Below are positions 54,645-63,065 of a DNA stretch of 64,000 nucleotides, piece after piece; the first letter of the stretch is position 1; the number at the start of each line of letters is the position of its first letter. The stretch lies in contig CAWFLX010000034.1 in NCBI GenBank assembly GCA_963816775.1, positions 79,345 through 143,344 on the forward strand, in the 5' to 3' direction. The DNA comes from JAFAXD01 sp963816775 (GTDB taxonomy: Bacteria; Pseudomonadota; Alphaproteobacteria; Rhizobiales; Xanthobacteraceae). Position numbers and translations under genes: made by a program. Under the pieces are notes generated by a model that worked only from the letters and a program-made list of their open reading frames with translations, was not told the DNA's origin and searched no databases.

Positions 54645-54749
54645 ATGGCAAAGGCAAAGAAAACCAAGAAGCGAAAGAAACAGAAGGCCGCAAAGGGTCA
54701 CATCATGACGCCCGAGGTGCTCTTCGCGCTCATAGAAAGACTGAGTTAG
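54645..54749 (+). CDS. Lys-rich 34-residue peptide
   Basis: Start ATG preceded by GGAGG. MAKAKKTKKRKKQKAAKGHI followed by MTPEVLFALIERLS: a strongly basic N-terminus and a short helix. Too short for homology claims. It is first of a run of very small ORFs with good ribosome sites that follow the tRNA. Confidence 0.45.
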   Translation: MAKAKKTKKRKKQKAAKGHIMTPEVLFALIERLS

Positions 54750-54802
54750 CAGGGACGCAACATCGAATGGATAGAGGTGATCGACCCAATGGAGGACGCG
54801 GA

Positions 54803-54964
54803 ATGAGCCCCATAGACTTAGCGAAGCAACCGGAAGATACGCTCATAGAGATGAAGAAGGACCTCAACGAGGTGATTGGTGATCTCATCGATATGCTCGG
54901 CAAGATCAAGGGACTGATCGAGGATGTGGATCGGGTCGAGGACGAGATCAATGCGCGAGGTTAA
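54803..54964 (+). CDS. Small acidic helical protein (53 residues)
   Basis: MSPIDLAKQPEDTLIEMKKDLNEVIGDLIDMLGKIKGLIEDVDRVEDEINARG, preceded by GGAGG. Predicted coiled coil with heptad-like hydrophobics. An upstream in-frame ATG at 54767 lacks a good ribosome site. No family recognised. Confidence 0.5.
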   Translation: MSPIDLAKQPEDTLIEMKKDLNEVIGDLIDMLGKIKGLIEDVDRVEDEINARG

Positions 54965-55012
54965 CATGTACTACTCAATGACAAATAACAACAAGCTCCA
55001 AGGGTGGATGTG

Positions 55013-55234
55013 ATGAACGAGACCAAGCTCATCGGCTCCGTCAAGGACAAGCAGAACGTCCCCGACGAGGCAAGGTTGTTTCTGCAAAGGCACAAAGCAG
55101 GTATCGCCACGTCGCAGGAGATCGTGGTCAACTTCGATTTCAACGTGAACTATCCAGACACGATGCGAGGCGCGCTCGACTGCCTGCGCAAGTACGTCGA
55201 CGCATACGAGGCCATAAGGGCCTGCGAGGAATAA
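55013..55234 (+). CDS. Small protein of unknown function (73 residues)
   Basis: MNETKLIGSVKDKQNVPDEARLFLQRHKAGIATSQEIVVNFDFNVNYPDTMRGALDCLRKYVDAYEAI. AAGGGTGG precedes the start; a GTG three codons earlier is possible. The composition looks like a folded cytosolic domain. No known motif. Confidence 0.5.
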   Translation: MNETKLIGSVKDKQNVPDEARLFLQRHKAGIATSQEIVVNFDFNVNYPDTMRGALDCLRKYVDAYEAIRACEE

Positions 55235-55512
55235 CGACTGGCTGCCTAGCCTGAGGCAAGGAATACTAGAGCCCACCACCTGGAGGCTATCCTTCATCGG
55301 CGAGCGTGTGGCGTCGGTGTTTCAGAAAGTGCTCCTGCGGACCCCCAGGTGCCCGACCGCCTCGGACCTCCGGTCGGGGATGATTCATTCCGTACAAGGA
55401 GCATCAACCACACGCATCCACAACACCAAGTTGGTAACGCGTAGTCACCAGCGGCAGCGGTTCAGGCCTAGCCTTAGGATGACATTGGGGCGGCCCAGTG
55501 AAGGTTCGCCGA

Positions 55513-55686
55513 ATGAACGCACCACCGCCAACACCTTACTGGAATGCCGTACGACGTGCTGCGCTTGCGCTCGTGCGGGATGTACACATCAGGGCGCGCA
55601 TAATCGAGCTGCGGCGACTAGCGGAGCAAACTGCTCGCGATGGGCTGCCTGTGCCGGATGAGGATCCGTCTAAGCACGGTGATTGA
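55513..55686 (+). CDS. Small protein, possibly phage-like (57 residues)
   Basis: MNAPPPTPYWNAVRRAALALVRDVHIRARIIELRRLAEQTARDGLPVPDEDPSKHGD. A GTG in frame at 55498 would add five residues. Followed 2 bp later by the next small ORF, so the run looks like a compact phage-style operon. The preceding 278 bp (55235-55512) show no convincing gene. Confidence 0.4.
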   Translation: MNAPPPTPYWNAVRRAALALVRDVHIRARIIELRRLAEQTARDGLPVPDEDPSKHGD

Positions 55687-55688
55687 CA

Positions 55689-55841
55689 ATGACAAATGAG
55701 GAAAATGGCGCGGTCTTAGCGACTGCACGAGAGACCCTCGAAGGTCACGTGGCGGAGGCCATCTTGGCCGAACGCGCATTTCTGATCGATGTGGTTGGCC
55801 AAGCTCGGCGAGCACGAGCTTCAAATATGCGAGGAGATTGA
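55689..55841 (+). CDS. Small ORF that appears to be the N-terminus of the collagen-like gene, out of frame
   Basis: 50 residues from MTNEENGAVLATARETLEGHVAEAILAERAFLIDVV. After that point the downstream collagen-like gene's frame reads on naturally (AKLGEHELQICEEIEKTIEAKL), so a single extra base near 55795-55801 (in GATGTGGTTGGCC) seems to break one longer gene. It could be a real frameshift, an assembly error or a programmed slip. Confidence 0.45.
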   Translation: MTNEENGAVLATARETLEGHVAEAILAERAFLIDVVGQARRARASNMRGD

Positions 55842-56490
55842 AAAGACGATCGAGGCTAAGCTCAAGCAGGCCATCGGCCCGCCTGGTCCGGCAGGCTGCC
55901 GTGGAGAGGCTGGCCCGATCGGGCCGCAGGGGGAGCCCGGTATTCCCGGCGCGCCGGGCGAGAAGGGCCCAGCTGGCAAGCTGCCGCTCGTCAGAGCCTA
56001 TAAGCCCGAAGCAGTGCACTACGAGGGTGAAGTGGTAGTGCATCTCGGCGCGACCTGGCAGGCGCTGCGTGATACCGGGCGCGCACCTCCGCATGGCGAT
56101 GACTGGATTTGCCTTGCCGCAGCCGGGATCGATGCGTCTACGCCGACCATCCGCAGGACTTACGACGCGGAAGCGCGCTATCGGCACTTGGACATTGTCG
56201 CGCAAGGTGGTTCGTCATTCATCGCGCGTAAGGATGAGCCCGGCGCTTGTCCGGGCCCGGGCTGGCAGCTCATCGCGAGCGCGGGGCGCCCAGGCCGCAC
56301 GGGGCCGATAGGACGCACGGGGGAGCGCGGCCAGAAGGGCGACAAGGGCGATGCTGGCCCCGTTATCCTGGACTGGGAGATCGACCGCGGGAGCTATCAC
56401 GCGGTACCAATCATGTCGGACGGCACGCTCGGGCCGCCGCTCGCGCTGCGCGCCCTGTTTGAGCAATTCCATCAGGAATCGCGAGGCTGA
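55789..56490 (+). CDS. Collagen-like repeat protein, probable phage tail fibre
   Basis: 233 residues in this frame. A coiled-coil start (LGEHELQICEEIEKTIEAKLKQAI) leads to a first G-X-Y run (GPPGPAGCRGEAGPIGPQGE and on to GEKGPAG), then two copies of a small module: VHYEGEVVVHLGATWQALRDTGRAPPHGDDWICLAAAG and YRHLDIVAQGGSSFIARKDEPGACPGPGWQLIASAG, then a second G-X-Y run (GRPGRTGPIGRTGERGQKGD and on). Collagen triplets plus such carbohydrate-binding-like modules are typical of phage fibre proteins. See the preceding ORF for the apparent frameshift. Confidence 0.7.
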   Translation: MWLAKLGEHELQICEEIEKTIEAKLKQAIGPPGPAGCRGEAGPIGPQGEPGIPGAPGEKGPAGKLPLVRAYKPEAVHYEGEVVVHLGATWQALRDTGRAPPHGDDWICLAAAGIDASTPTIRRTYDAEARYRHLDIVAQGGSSFIARKDEPGACPGPGWQLIASAGRPGRTGPIGRTGERGQKGDKGDAGPVILDWEIDRGSYHAVPIMSDGTLGPPLALRALFEQFHQESRG

Positions 56491-56613
56491 GGGTAAGCGG
56501 AACGCCAACGCGTACGAATTCGCACGGTTGAATTTTTTGCGGCTACCACAGCTGTCACCCGACCTCGCTAAAGTGCGGCATTTCGCAGAACGCTCTGCCT
56601 CGGAAATTTGCAG

Positions 56614-57600
56614 TCACTTGAGTTCGGCATCCTTCACAATAGGCCACCAGAGCTTCTGATCGCTTTCGATGAAACGCGCAAGTTCAGCAGTGTATATTGC
56701 TTGGAAGGGCGTGCTTCCGATTGTTTCGAAACGCGCACGGAAATCGGGATCTTCCAGGGCCTTACGTAGGTCCTCGCTCAGCTGCTGAACGATTGCCTGG
56801 GGTGTTCCCTTGGGTGCGAAGAGTGCCGCCCACCCGACCGCAGTAAGCCCTGGCAATGTTTCCGCCGCTGTGGGTATGTCTGGGGCTGTGGGCACTCGTG
56901 CAGGTGTCATGATCGCAAGCGCCTTGAGGTCGCCCGCGTCGATAGCGCTTTTGACAAGACCCGGCAGGCCCTCGATCACAGCATGACCGCGCCCGCCCAT
57001 AATCTCCCTGATCGCCTCATTGGTGCCGCCGGTCGAAGGGACCACGGTCATCGGTGCCTGCGACAGGCTGACGAACATTCTGGCAGCCAAGTGAGGCAGC
57101 GAGCCGGCTGGGTTCGTGCCGATGATGAATTTATATGGGTGCCCCTTGGCCAGCGCAATCAGCTCGCTGAGCGTGTTGACGCCGAGCTTGGGCGACACTG
57201 CGAGCACCATACCCTCAGCGCCGGTTAGGCCGATTGGAATGAGGTCACGATTGACGTCGAAAGTTAGCTTGTCGTTCTGTGCCGGAAGGACGGTGAATGT
57301 AGATGCCACGGTATAAAGCAGCGTGTACCCATCGGGTAAGGCCGAGAGGACCGCTTGCGCCCCGATCACTCCACCGCCGCCCGGACGGTTCTCAACGATG
57401 ACTTGCTGGCCCCACATCCTGGTGAGCTGTTCGGCGATGATGCGGGCCACGATGTCGGGAGTGGAGCCGACCGGAAGTGAAATTACGATCCTCACTGGCC
57501 GCGTCGGGTAGGATTGAGCCATTGCGATGCGCGAGACGGTTGGCAGCGCGGCAGCACCCGTCGCCAGTTGTAGGAATTGTCTACGGGGAAGTCCCATCAT
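56614..57600 (-). CDS. Bug/TctC-family solute-binding protein with Tat-like signal
   Basis: 328 residues: MMGLPRRQFLQLATGAAALPTVSRIAMAQ, a twin-Arg signal, then YPTRPVRIVISLPVGSTPDIVARIIAEQLTRMWGQQVIVENRPGGGGVIGAQAVLSALPDGYTLL. Second Bug protein in the window but distinct in sequence from the one at 47747. No transporter partners nearby. The ligand is unknown. Confidence 0.9.
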   Translation of the reverse strand: MMGLPRRQFLQLATGAAALPTVSRIAMAQSYPTRPVRIVISLPVGSTPDIVARIIAEQLTRMWGQQVIVENRPGGGGVIGAQAVLSALPDGYTLLYTVASTFTVLPAQNDKLTFDVNRDLIPIGLTGAEGMVLAVSPKLGVNTLSELIALAKGHPYKFIIGTNPAGSLPHLAARMFVSLSQAPMTVVPSTGGTNEAIREIMGGRGHAVIEGLPGLVKSAIDAGDLKALAIMTPARVPTAPDIPTAAETLPGLTAVGWAALFAPKGTPQAIVQQLSEDLRKALEDPDFRARFETIGSTPFQAIYTAELARFIESDQKLWWPIVKDAELK

Positions 57601-57803
57601 GTGCGCACACTCAGGATCAGCGGGTCACGCCGCATGAGTTGATGAAGGTTTGATACCCGTCGACGAACTCGCTTGTTCATCGTCGCCCCCGCTTTTGAGA
57701 CAGCCAATCGTTGCTGTCGGTCATCGAAGACCTTCTAAACACGCGTGGAGGCCGGTGAAGGTCGGTTGAAACCAGTGTGTAAGGATGATCCTCCAGTCGG
57801 TAC

Positions 57804-58010
57804 TTACCCGATCGACCATAGGCTCAGCGCAAGTGTGACCACTGTCAGAAGGGAGGTTCCTACTCCGAGCGCCACGAGCTGCCCAAAGGCAAACTCCGAC
57901 CATTCGTCAGCGTCCATTATTGGGATTACGGCGCCTGAACAACAGCAAACGACGCCCTCCGCCGACACGGTTCTCTTTCCGATCATTAGGTCTGGATACG
58001 TCTGATCCAT
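57804..58010 (-). CDS. Possible small membrane protein
   Basis: 68 residues from MDQTYPDLMIGKRTVSAEGVVCCCSGAVIPIMDADEW, ending in one transmembrane helix (LVALGVGTSLLTVVTLALSLW). Three adjacent Cys are unusual. A longer start at 58034 adds eight residues. Modest evidence only. Confidence 0.35.
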   Translation of the reverse strand: MDQTYPDLMIGKRTVSAEGVVCCCSGAVIPIMDADEWSEFAFGQLVALGVGTSLLTVVTLALSLWSIG

Positions 58011-58314
58011 TGACCCTGCTTCCCGTTCGCTCATCGCGCCAGGGCCGTTCTTGAAATGCTCTCATGCTTCGGATGTCGGGGTGTGTGACCTAGGTCACAG
58101 GCGCCGGCTTGGGCGCCGCACCATCTCAATCCCGCTTACGGCAAGCGGATCACCTTCGGGCACACCGTGAAGCGCGCTGGAACCAAACTCAATGGCGCGA
58201 AGCAATCTTGTTGTAAGTGTGCGGTCACGGGCGGGACGCTCCGAGGCATGTCCTAAGCAGCTAAGGTGTGCTAGATTCGCGTTCCGACCAACGCTGTCCA
58301 TCGGGCGACGACAG

Positions 58315-58722
58315 ATGAGGCGGGGGGAGACAAAGGCTAAAAGCCTCAAGCGGGGCGGCCGGATACGTTCCGCCCCGACGAAGGTGAAAGCACGCGCCGG
58401 ACGCAAAAATGCGTCGGCCGATACACTTGCAACGAAGCTTGCAGCAAAAACGCGCGAGTTGGACGAGGCGCTGCAACAGCAGGCGTCGACGGCTGAAGTT
58501 CTTAAAGTGATTTCCAGTTCGCCGGGCGATTTAGGCCCGGTGTTTAAATCCATACTAGCGAACGCGACGCGCATCTGCCGAGCGGGGTTTGGGATTCTTG
58601 GCCTTTTCGAGGAAGACGCATTTCGCGAAGTCGCATCGCATAACGTGCCGCCGGAGCTTATGGAGAAAATCGCAAGTACGTTGCGGAGCCTGGATTCGCT
58701 TAGGAAGGTGGCCGGTTACTAA
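58315..58722 (+). pseudogene. Truncated GAF-domain sensor histidine kinase
   Basis: MRRGETKAKSLKRGGRIR.., then TKLAAKTRELDEALQQQASTAEVLKVISSSPGDLGPVFKSILANATRICRAGFGILGLFEEDAFREVASHNVPPE, the characteristic N-terminal coiled linker and first half of the GAF domain of a large family of GAF/kinase proteins. The ORF stops 136 residues in; the rest of the GAF domain, the HisKA and the ATPase domains are gone. It is a remnant. Confidence 0.7.
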
Positions 58723-58968
58723 TCAAATCCGATATAAAACCGAACTTGTTGGGCTCGCGTTTATCTTGGGAAGGCAATGCTGTTAGATAGCATGCTGTCA
58801 TCGTATCGACCGATAATTGCTTTCATGAAACCGGGTTTTTCGTCTGTCGCTTCCGTACGCAATTCAAGTGTTGCGCGTTGGTTGCTAAAAAACATATAGT
58901 CAGTAGATTTTTGGCAAACTAATTTGATATTTTAAAGCTTGACATTCGAGGAACTGACGGAGGCCAAA

Positions 58969-59793
58969 TTGAAAATAACGACTGTCAATCAGGTTTTTCG
59001 TTGGAGTGAGCTTCCTACGATTGATCTGCTTTACGGCACTATGCGTCGGGCTGGCTTCCGAAGCGACGGCTGCATCCTAACATTCAATTGGGTTCAGCCA
59101 ACGATGCCGCGATGGGAACCACACCACCACCCCTTCGATCAGATGACAATGACAATCAAAGGGCGCCACATGTTTGAGATCGAGGGTGAAGCAATCGAAT
59201 GCAGTGCCGGTACGATTGCTCGCGTCGGGGCAAACGCGAAACACACCGGCTGGGGCCTGGGCAAAGAGGAGCCCATTCTTGTTATCGACATCTTTGCGCC
59301 ACCGCGCGAGGACTATCTTTTCCTGGTGGAGTATCAGAAGGAATATCCATTGCCGGAAGGGCCAATTCACAACTACCCCCTGACACCGACCGCGCAACCG
59401 TTTATGGGTAAAGTCAAGGCAGACCCCAGTGGCGTGCTGTTTGCATGGGACAAGTTGCCCACTGCTGAGCTCGCCGACGGAGCGATAAAGCGGAGCGCCT
59501 TTCGTGGGGACCATTGCTTATTAACGTTCAACCGCATCAGTCCACGAATGAAACGCCTCGAAGCGCAATCGAATCCATTCGATCATATTGTGATGGTCGT
59601 GAGCGGCCGCATGATGCTCAGGATTGACGATGAGACGGTGGAATGCGGTCCAGAGACAATTGTGCGCGTTCCAGCTAATACGCCGCATACGAGATGGCCA
59701 ATTGGCGATGACCCGGTAATAAATATCGATGTATTCGCACCCCCGCCTAAGGAGTACCTCGATCTGGTCAAGTATCAGAGGGAGTACGCATAA
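58969..59793 (+). CDS. Bicupin (two tandem cupin domains)
   Basis: 274 residues from TTG at 58969, chosen because GGAGG lies 5 nt before it; an upstream TTG lacks one. Two halves of about 125 residues are visibly duplicated: FRWSELPTIDLLYGTMRRAGFRSDGCILTFN / FAWDKLPTAELADGAIKRSAFRGDHCLLTFN and VIDIFAPPREDYLFLVEYQKEY / NIDVFAPPPKEYLDLVKYQREY. The first half has a metal site EPHHHPFDQM and a later GANAKHTGW; the second has QSNPFDHI and PANTPHTRW, losing most ligands. Role unknown; likely a dioxygenase or sugar isomerase-like fold. AT-richer than core genes. Confidence 0.8.
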   Translation: MKITTVNQVFRWSELPTIDLLYGTMRRAGFRSDGCILTFNWVQPTMPRWEPHHHPFDQMTMTIKGRHMFEIEGEAIECSAGTIARVGANAKHTGWGLGKEEPILVIDIFAPPREDYLFLVEYQKEYPLPEGPIHNYPLTPTAQPFMGKVKADPSGVLFAWDKLPTAELADGAIKRSAFRGDHCLLTFNRISPRMKRLEAQSNPFDHIVMVVSGRMMLRIDDETVECGPETIVRVPANTPHTRWPIGDDPVINIDVFAPPPKEYLDLVKYQREYA

Positions 59794-59805
59794 TAGCTGA
59801 TGGAC

Positions 59806-59826
59806 CGCCGGCCCGGCGCCTTTTTT
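59806..59826. terminator. Short bidirectional terminator
   Basis: CGCCG, GCC loop, CGGCG, then CC and six T (59821-59826). It follows the bicupin and ends at the stop of the convergent PF04392 gene. Confidence 0.45.
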
Positions 59827-60826
59827 ATTCAATGACCTCGCCAACGCCAACGAGAAAATTGGGGAAGGGCGAAAGTTTCATTTCTCGCGCCGTGCGAAGA
59901 TTAACGACGAAGTCGAATTTCGAAGCGGCCTCGATCGGTAGGTCACCTGGGCGAGTACCACGAAGGATTTGATCTACATATCCAGCTGCCCGACGGAATG
60001 TATCGGGAATGTTAGGACCGTACGCGACAAGTCCGCCATCATCTGCGTATTCGCGTTCCGGATAGATCGCCGGCACGCGTGCTGCTGCTGAAAGGGCAAT
60101 GATAGAAGCGCGATGGTGCCAAAACATCGCGCTCGGTAACACAATAAGAGCATCACTGCCGGCCAAGTCAGCGGGCCCGAGTGCATTTAGCCTCTCAGGG
60201 GTGCTCACGGAGAGCATCGTCAACGATACGTCCAGATTTTCAGCAGCCTTTTCGGTTGCCCGAAGCACTGGTGGCGTCACTACGCTGGTTGGGTCTAGCA
60301 AGACGCTCACTCTTTTTATCTCGGGAAAAGCTTGTTTCAGCAATTCCAACCGCTTACCGGCTAATTCATCGGATCGAATACTAAATCCCGAGAAATTGCC
60401 CCCTGGCCGAGCATAACTTGGGGCGAGGCCAGCAACCACCGGATCGCCTCCGGCCGCCTGTATGATTGGAATGCTTTGAGTGACGGTTAGCGCGGCGCGC
60501 GCAGCCGTTATCCCGTCTACGACGATGACATCGACCGGCACTTTCGCCAATTCCGCGGCAAGGCCAGGGAGCACATCCGTGTGTCCCTTGGCAAACCGAA
60601 AATCGAGGATGATTGATTTTCCCTCGATATAGCCACGCTCGCGAAGCTCGTCGCGGAAGGCACTGAAACTGGGCGTTTTATCGCTTTCAACAGGTGTCAA
60701 AACACCCACCCGAAATAGTACCGAACGCTGCTGTGCTGTCGCAGGCGTGGAATTGGTGAGGAACCACGCGATCGCGCTACCAAGAAGAGGCACAATCAGT
60801 CGATACCTTGGGGCCCGGACTATCAT
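59825..60826 (-). CDS. PF04392-type ABC transporter substrate-binding protein
   Basis: 333 residues: signal peptide LIVPLLGSAIAWFLTNSTPATAQ, then VLFRVGVLTPVESDKTPSFSAFRDELRERGYIEGKSIILDFRFAKGHTDVLPGLAAELAKVPVDVIVVDGITAARAALTVTQSIPII and ..PSYARPGGNFSGFSIRSDELAGKRLELLKQAFPEIKRVSVLLDP. This is the ABC_sub_bind (PF04392) family, abundant in Bradyrhizobium-type genomes with mostly unknown ligands. No ABC permease nearby. Two relatives lie at 62600 (broken) and 63066 (leaderless). Confidence 0.88.
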   Translation of the reverse strand: MIVRAPRYRLIVPLLGSAIAWFLTNSTPATAQQRSVLFRVGVLTPVESDKTPSFSAFRDELRERGYIEGKSIILDFRFAKGHTDVLPGLAAELAKVPVDVIVVDGITAARAALTVTQSIPIIQAAGGDPVVAGLAPSYARPGGNFSGFSIRSDELAGKRLELLKQAFPEIKRVSVLLDPTSVVTPPVLRATEKAAENLDVSLTMLSVSTPERLNALGPADLAGSDALIVLPSAMFWHHRASIIALSAAARVPAIYPEREYADDGGLVAYGPNIPDTFRRAAGYVDQILRGTRPGDLPIEAASKFDFVVNLRTAREMKLSPFPNFLVGVGEVIE

Positions 60827-61210
60827 TGCTCATCCTCAAATCATCGAGAGCTCCCATACTACCACTTGAACCGTCGCAAAAGAACAAAATAGGCTCCGGA
60901 AAATTGCGCGAGCGGATGCTTGACTGCGCTCATCCGAACGGGGGCTCGCAACGATTTTGCGGCCAGCCATCCGGGATAATTCGCAAAATATGATATAGAA
61001 TTGGTACAACGGCCAAGGAAATTCCTAAACTGTCCAACGTTTTGGAAACCAAGCAATGATGAATGGCTACAACGCTGAAACTGGCGGCAATTGGTCACGG
61101 TATTCAACAACATATGGCGGCCGGGCGTAATGTTGAGGCCCGGAGGACATGTGCCAAAGGCCTATGAATGTAGCGCGTAAACTCGTTAACGATCACGCTG
61201 GAAGTTTTCG
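60827..61210. other. Gap of low information
   Basis: 384 bp between PF04392 and aldo/keto reductase genes. AT-richer than core DNA. I see no gene, RNA or known repeat; it should contain both promoters. Confidence 0.4.
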
Positions 61211-62239
61211 ATGGTCACACTGGTGACAAGCCGTTCGATGCAAAACGTCAAGCTCGGGAAAACTGGTCCGCTAGTGAGTAAGTTGGGGCTGGGCTGCATG
61301 GGAATGTCGCCGGGCATCTATGGATCGACCGACGACGAAGAGAGTATTGCAACGATCCGCGCGGCAATTGATTCCGGCATCACGCTGTTCGACACCGGCG
61401 ACTTTTATGGCGTGGGTCATAACGAAATGCTGATGCGACGCGCCCTGGAGGGAGTGTCGCGCTCGAGCGTCCTTATTTCGGTGAAATTTGGAGCACTCCG
61501 TGATCCCGCGGGTGGCTGGGGCGGGAACGACGGGAGGCCCCAGGCAGCCAAGAATTTCCTTGCATACTCGCTACGGCGCCTTGGGACTGATTACATCGAC
61601 GTATATCGTCCCGCTCGCGTTGACCCCAGCGTGCCGATTGAGGAGACGGTCGGGGCCATTGCGGACATGGTTCGCGCCGGGTACGTGCGGCATATCGGAC
61701 TGTCAGAAGCGGGGCCCGACACGATTCGTCGCGCGCACGCAGTTTATCCGATTTCCGACCTGCAGATCGAATATTCTCTGATAAGTCGCGGCATCGAGAC
61801 CGCGATCCTGCCTGTGGTGCGCGACCTTGGTATTTCAATCACTGCCTATGGGGTCCTCTCGCGGGGCTTGCTGAGCGGACATATACCGGACGCGAACGCC
61901 AAGGGTGATATCCGCGTCCTCCGGATGCCGCGATTCCAGAAAGGAAACGTCGAGCGCAACTTGCAGCGGGTAGAGACCCTGCGTCGCATCGGAAGCGAAA
62001 TCGGCGCCACCCCAGCACAGCTGGCGATCGCTTGGGTCTGCTCGCGCGGAGCGGATATCGTGCCGGTGATCGGCGCCCGGCGCAAACAACAGCTCGAAGA
62101 GGCGCTCGCCGCGCTCAAGCTGGAGCTAGATGAAGAGGGTCTCAAACGTATTGATGCCGCCGTATCTCCAAATCTTACGGTTGGCGAACGCTACGATCCC
62201 ACTCAGATGGCGCATCTTGACAGTGAGGCGACACGCTGA
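61211..62239 (+). CDS. Aldo/keto reductase
   Basis: 342 residues: MQNVKLGKTGPLVSKLGLGCMGMSPGIYGSTDDEESIATIRAAIDSGITLFDTGDFYGVGHNEMLMRRALEG, the NADPH-dependent (alpha/beta)8 fold; Asp and Tyr of FDTGDFYG and Lys of VKFG are the catalytic residues. The usual Q-H-R-V-D-P segment reads R-P-A-R-V-D-P (YRPARVDPSV), so the catalytic His is Ala; I have seen this variant in relatives, so it may be a subfamily. Late segments IEYSLISRGIE and VIGARRKQQLEEAL fit. A later start at 61238 is possible. Confidence 0.85.
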   Translation: MVTLVTSRSMQNVKLGKTGPLVSKLGLGCMGMSPGIYGSTDDEESIATIRAAIDSGITLFDTGDFYGVGHNEMLMRRALEGVSRSSVLISVKFGALRDPAGGWGGNDGRPQAAKNFLAYSLRRLGTDYIDVYRPARVDPSVPIEETVGAIADMVRAGYVRHIGLSEAGPDTIRRAHAVYPISDLQIEYSLISRGIETAILPVVRDLGISITAYGVLSRGLLSGHIPDANAKGDIRVLRMPRFQKGNVERNLQRVETLRRIGSEIGATPAQLAIAWVCSRGADIVPVIGARRKQQLEEALAALKLELDEEGLKRIDAAVSPNLTVGERYDPTQMAHLDSEATR

Positions 62240-62324
62240 GCCGCCTTAATCTCAGCTTCTGTTCGTAATCAGATGCCAGTCGCCGAAGCGCACTTCGCGC
62301 AATCGAAATTCGGTTATTTTCTTC

Positions 62325-62630
62325 ATGAGACGCTTAATCAGCGTCGGCCTCTGCGGGTATCGACTGGTGCCGGGGCGCCCTGGAAAACTCGAGATTGACC
62401 CGGAGGAGGAGGGTATCGTCTGGCGAATTTTCGAGCGGTACGTGACAGGTGAGACCACGCCCACTATTTACGCCAGTCTCAACACGGACCGTATTACAGA
62501 AAGGCACCTACAGAACAGAATTGCACCGCCGGTAGAAGAGCGCACGCGACAATGGTCAGCCCCGGAGCGGACCAAGTTTGGCCTCCGATCTCCTAGATCG
62601 CAACGTTGTCGCTACCGACTACCCTTCTGA
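62325..62630 (+). pseudogene. Fragment of a serine site-specific recombinase
   Basis: Only GLCGYRLVPGRPGKLEIDPEEEGIVWRIFERYVTGETTPTIYASLN remains (about 62347-62484), matching the PF07508 'recombinase' domain of large serine recombinases (usual form PYGYR..IVRRIFERYA.G). The resolvase catalytic domain with Ser is missing. It shows that a mobile element was once here. Confidence 0.65.
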
Positions 62631-62918
62631 AGCGGCGGCCAAAATGGCCACTGCAACGATCCTGATTGTGTTCACAAGCGGCCTCGACCGGTGCAAAACG
62701 GACTGGTGGCAAGTTTCAACCGACCCGGAGGCAACGCCATTGGCATCCACGTTTTTAGTACTGAACTCGGGGCGAAACGGCGAGAAGTTCTACGCGAACT
62801 CGTGCCCAACGCGCAGTTGATCGCATTCTTGGGTCAACCCAGGCGGGGTAATTGCGCCCCTTCAGTCCAGGGAATTCCGGGTGCGCGCAATCGAGCGGTC
62901 AGCGCATTCTGCTTCTGA
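62600..62918 (+). pseudogene. Frameshifted fragment of a PF04392 substrate-binding protein
   Basis: First frame reads EAAAKMATATILIVFTSGLD, then the sequence continues in another frame as NGLVASFNRPGGNAIGIHVFSTELGAKRREVLRELVPNAQLIAFL. Together they match the central part of PF04392 proteins (..IVFTSGLDPVKNGLVASFNRPGGN..). One missing base near 62690 explains the shift. The start and end are also missing. Confidence 0.7.
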
Positions 62919-63065
62919 ACGCCCGGTTGGATAGTCAAGGTCCGAACTCCCGTGACAGCTCAAACTTGATCAACCTCCAAAACCGGCGGGTCACCGTTCG
63001 CGCACTCTGGTAAAGTACTCATCAATTGAATATGCTGTTGAACTTTCTAATCGGGGACACCTTCA

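Noticed and set aside
55308..55661. 117-residue open frame between the small ORFs
   Set aside because: Overlaps the better-supported 55513 ORF in another frame, has no ribosome site and an Arg/Thr/Cys-rich shadow-like composition.
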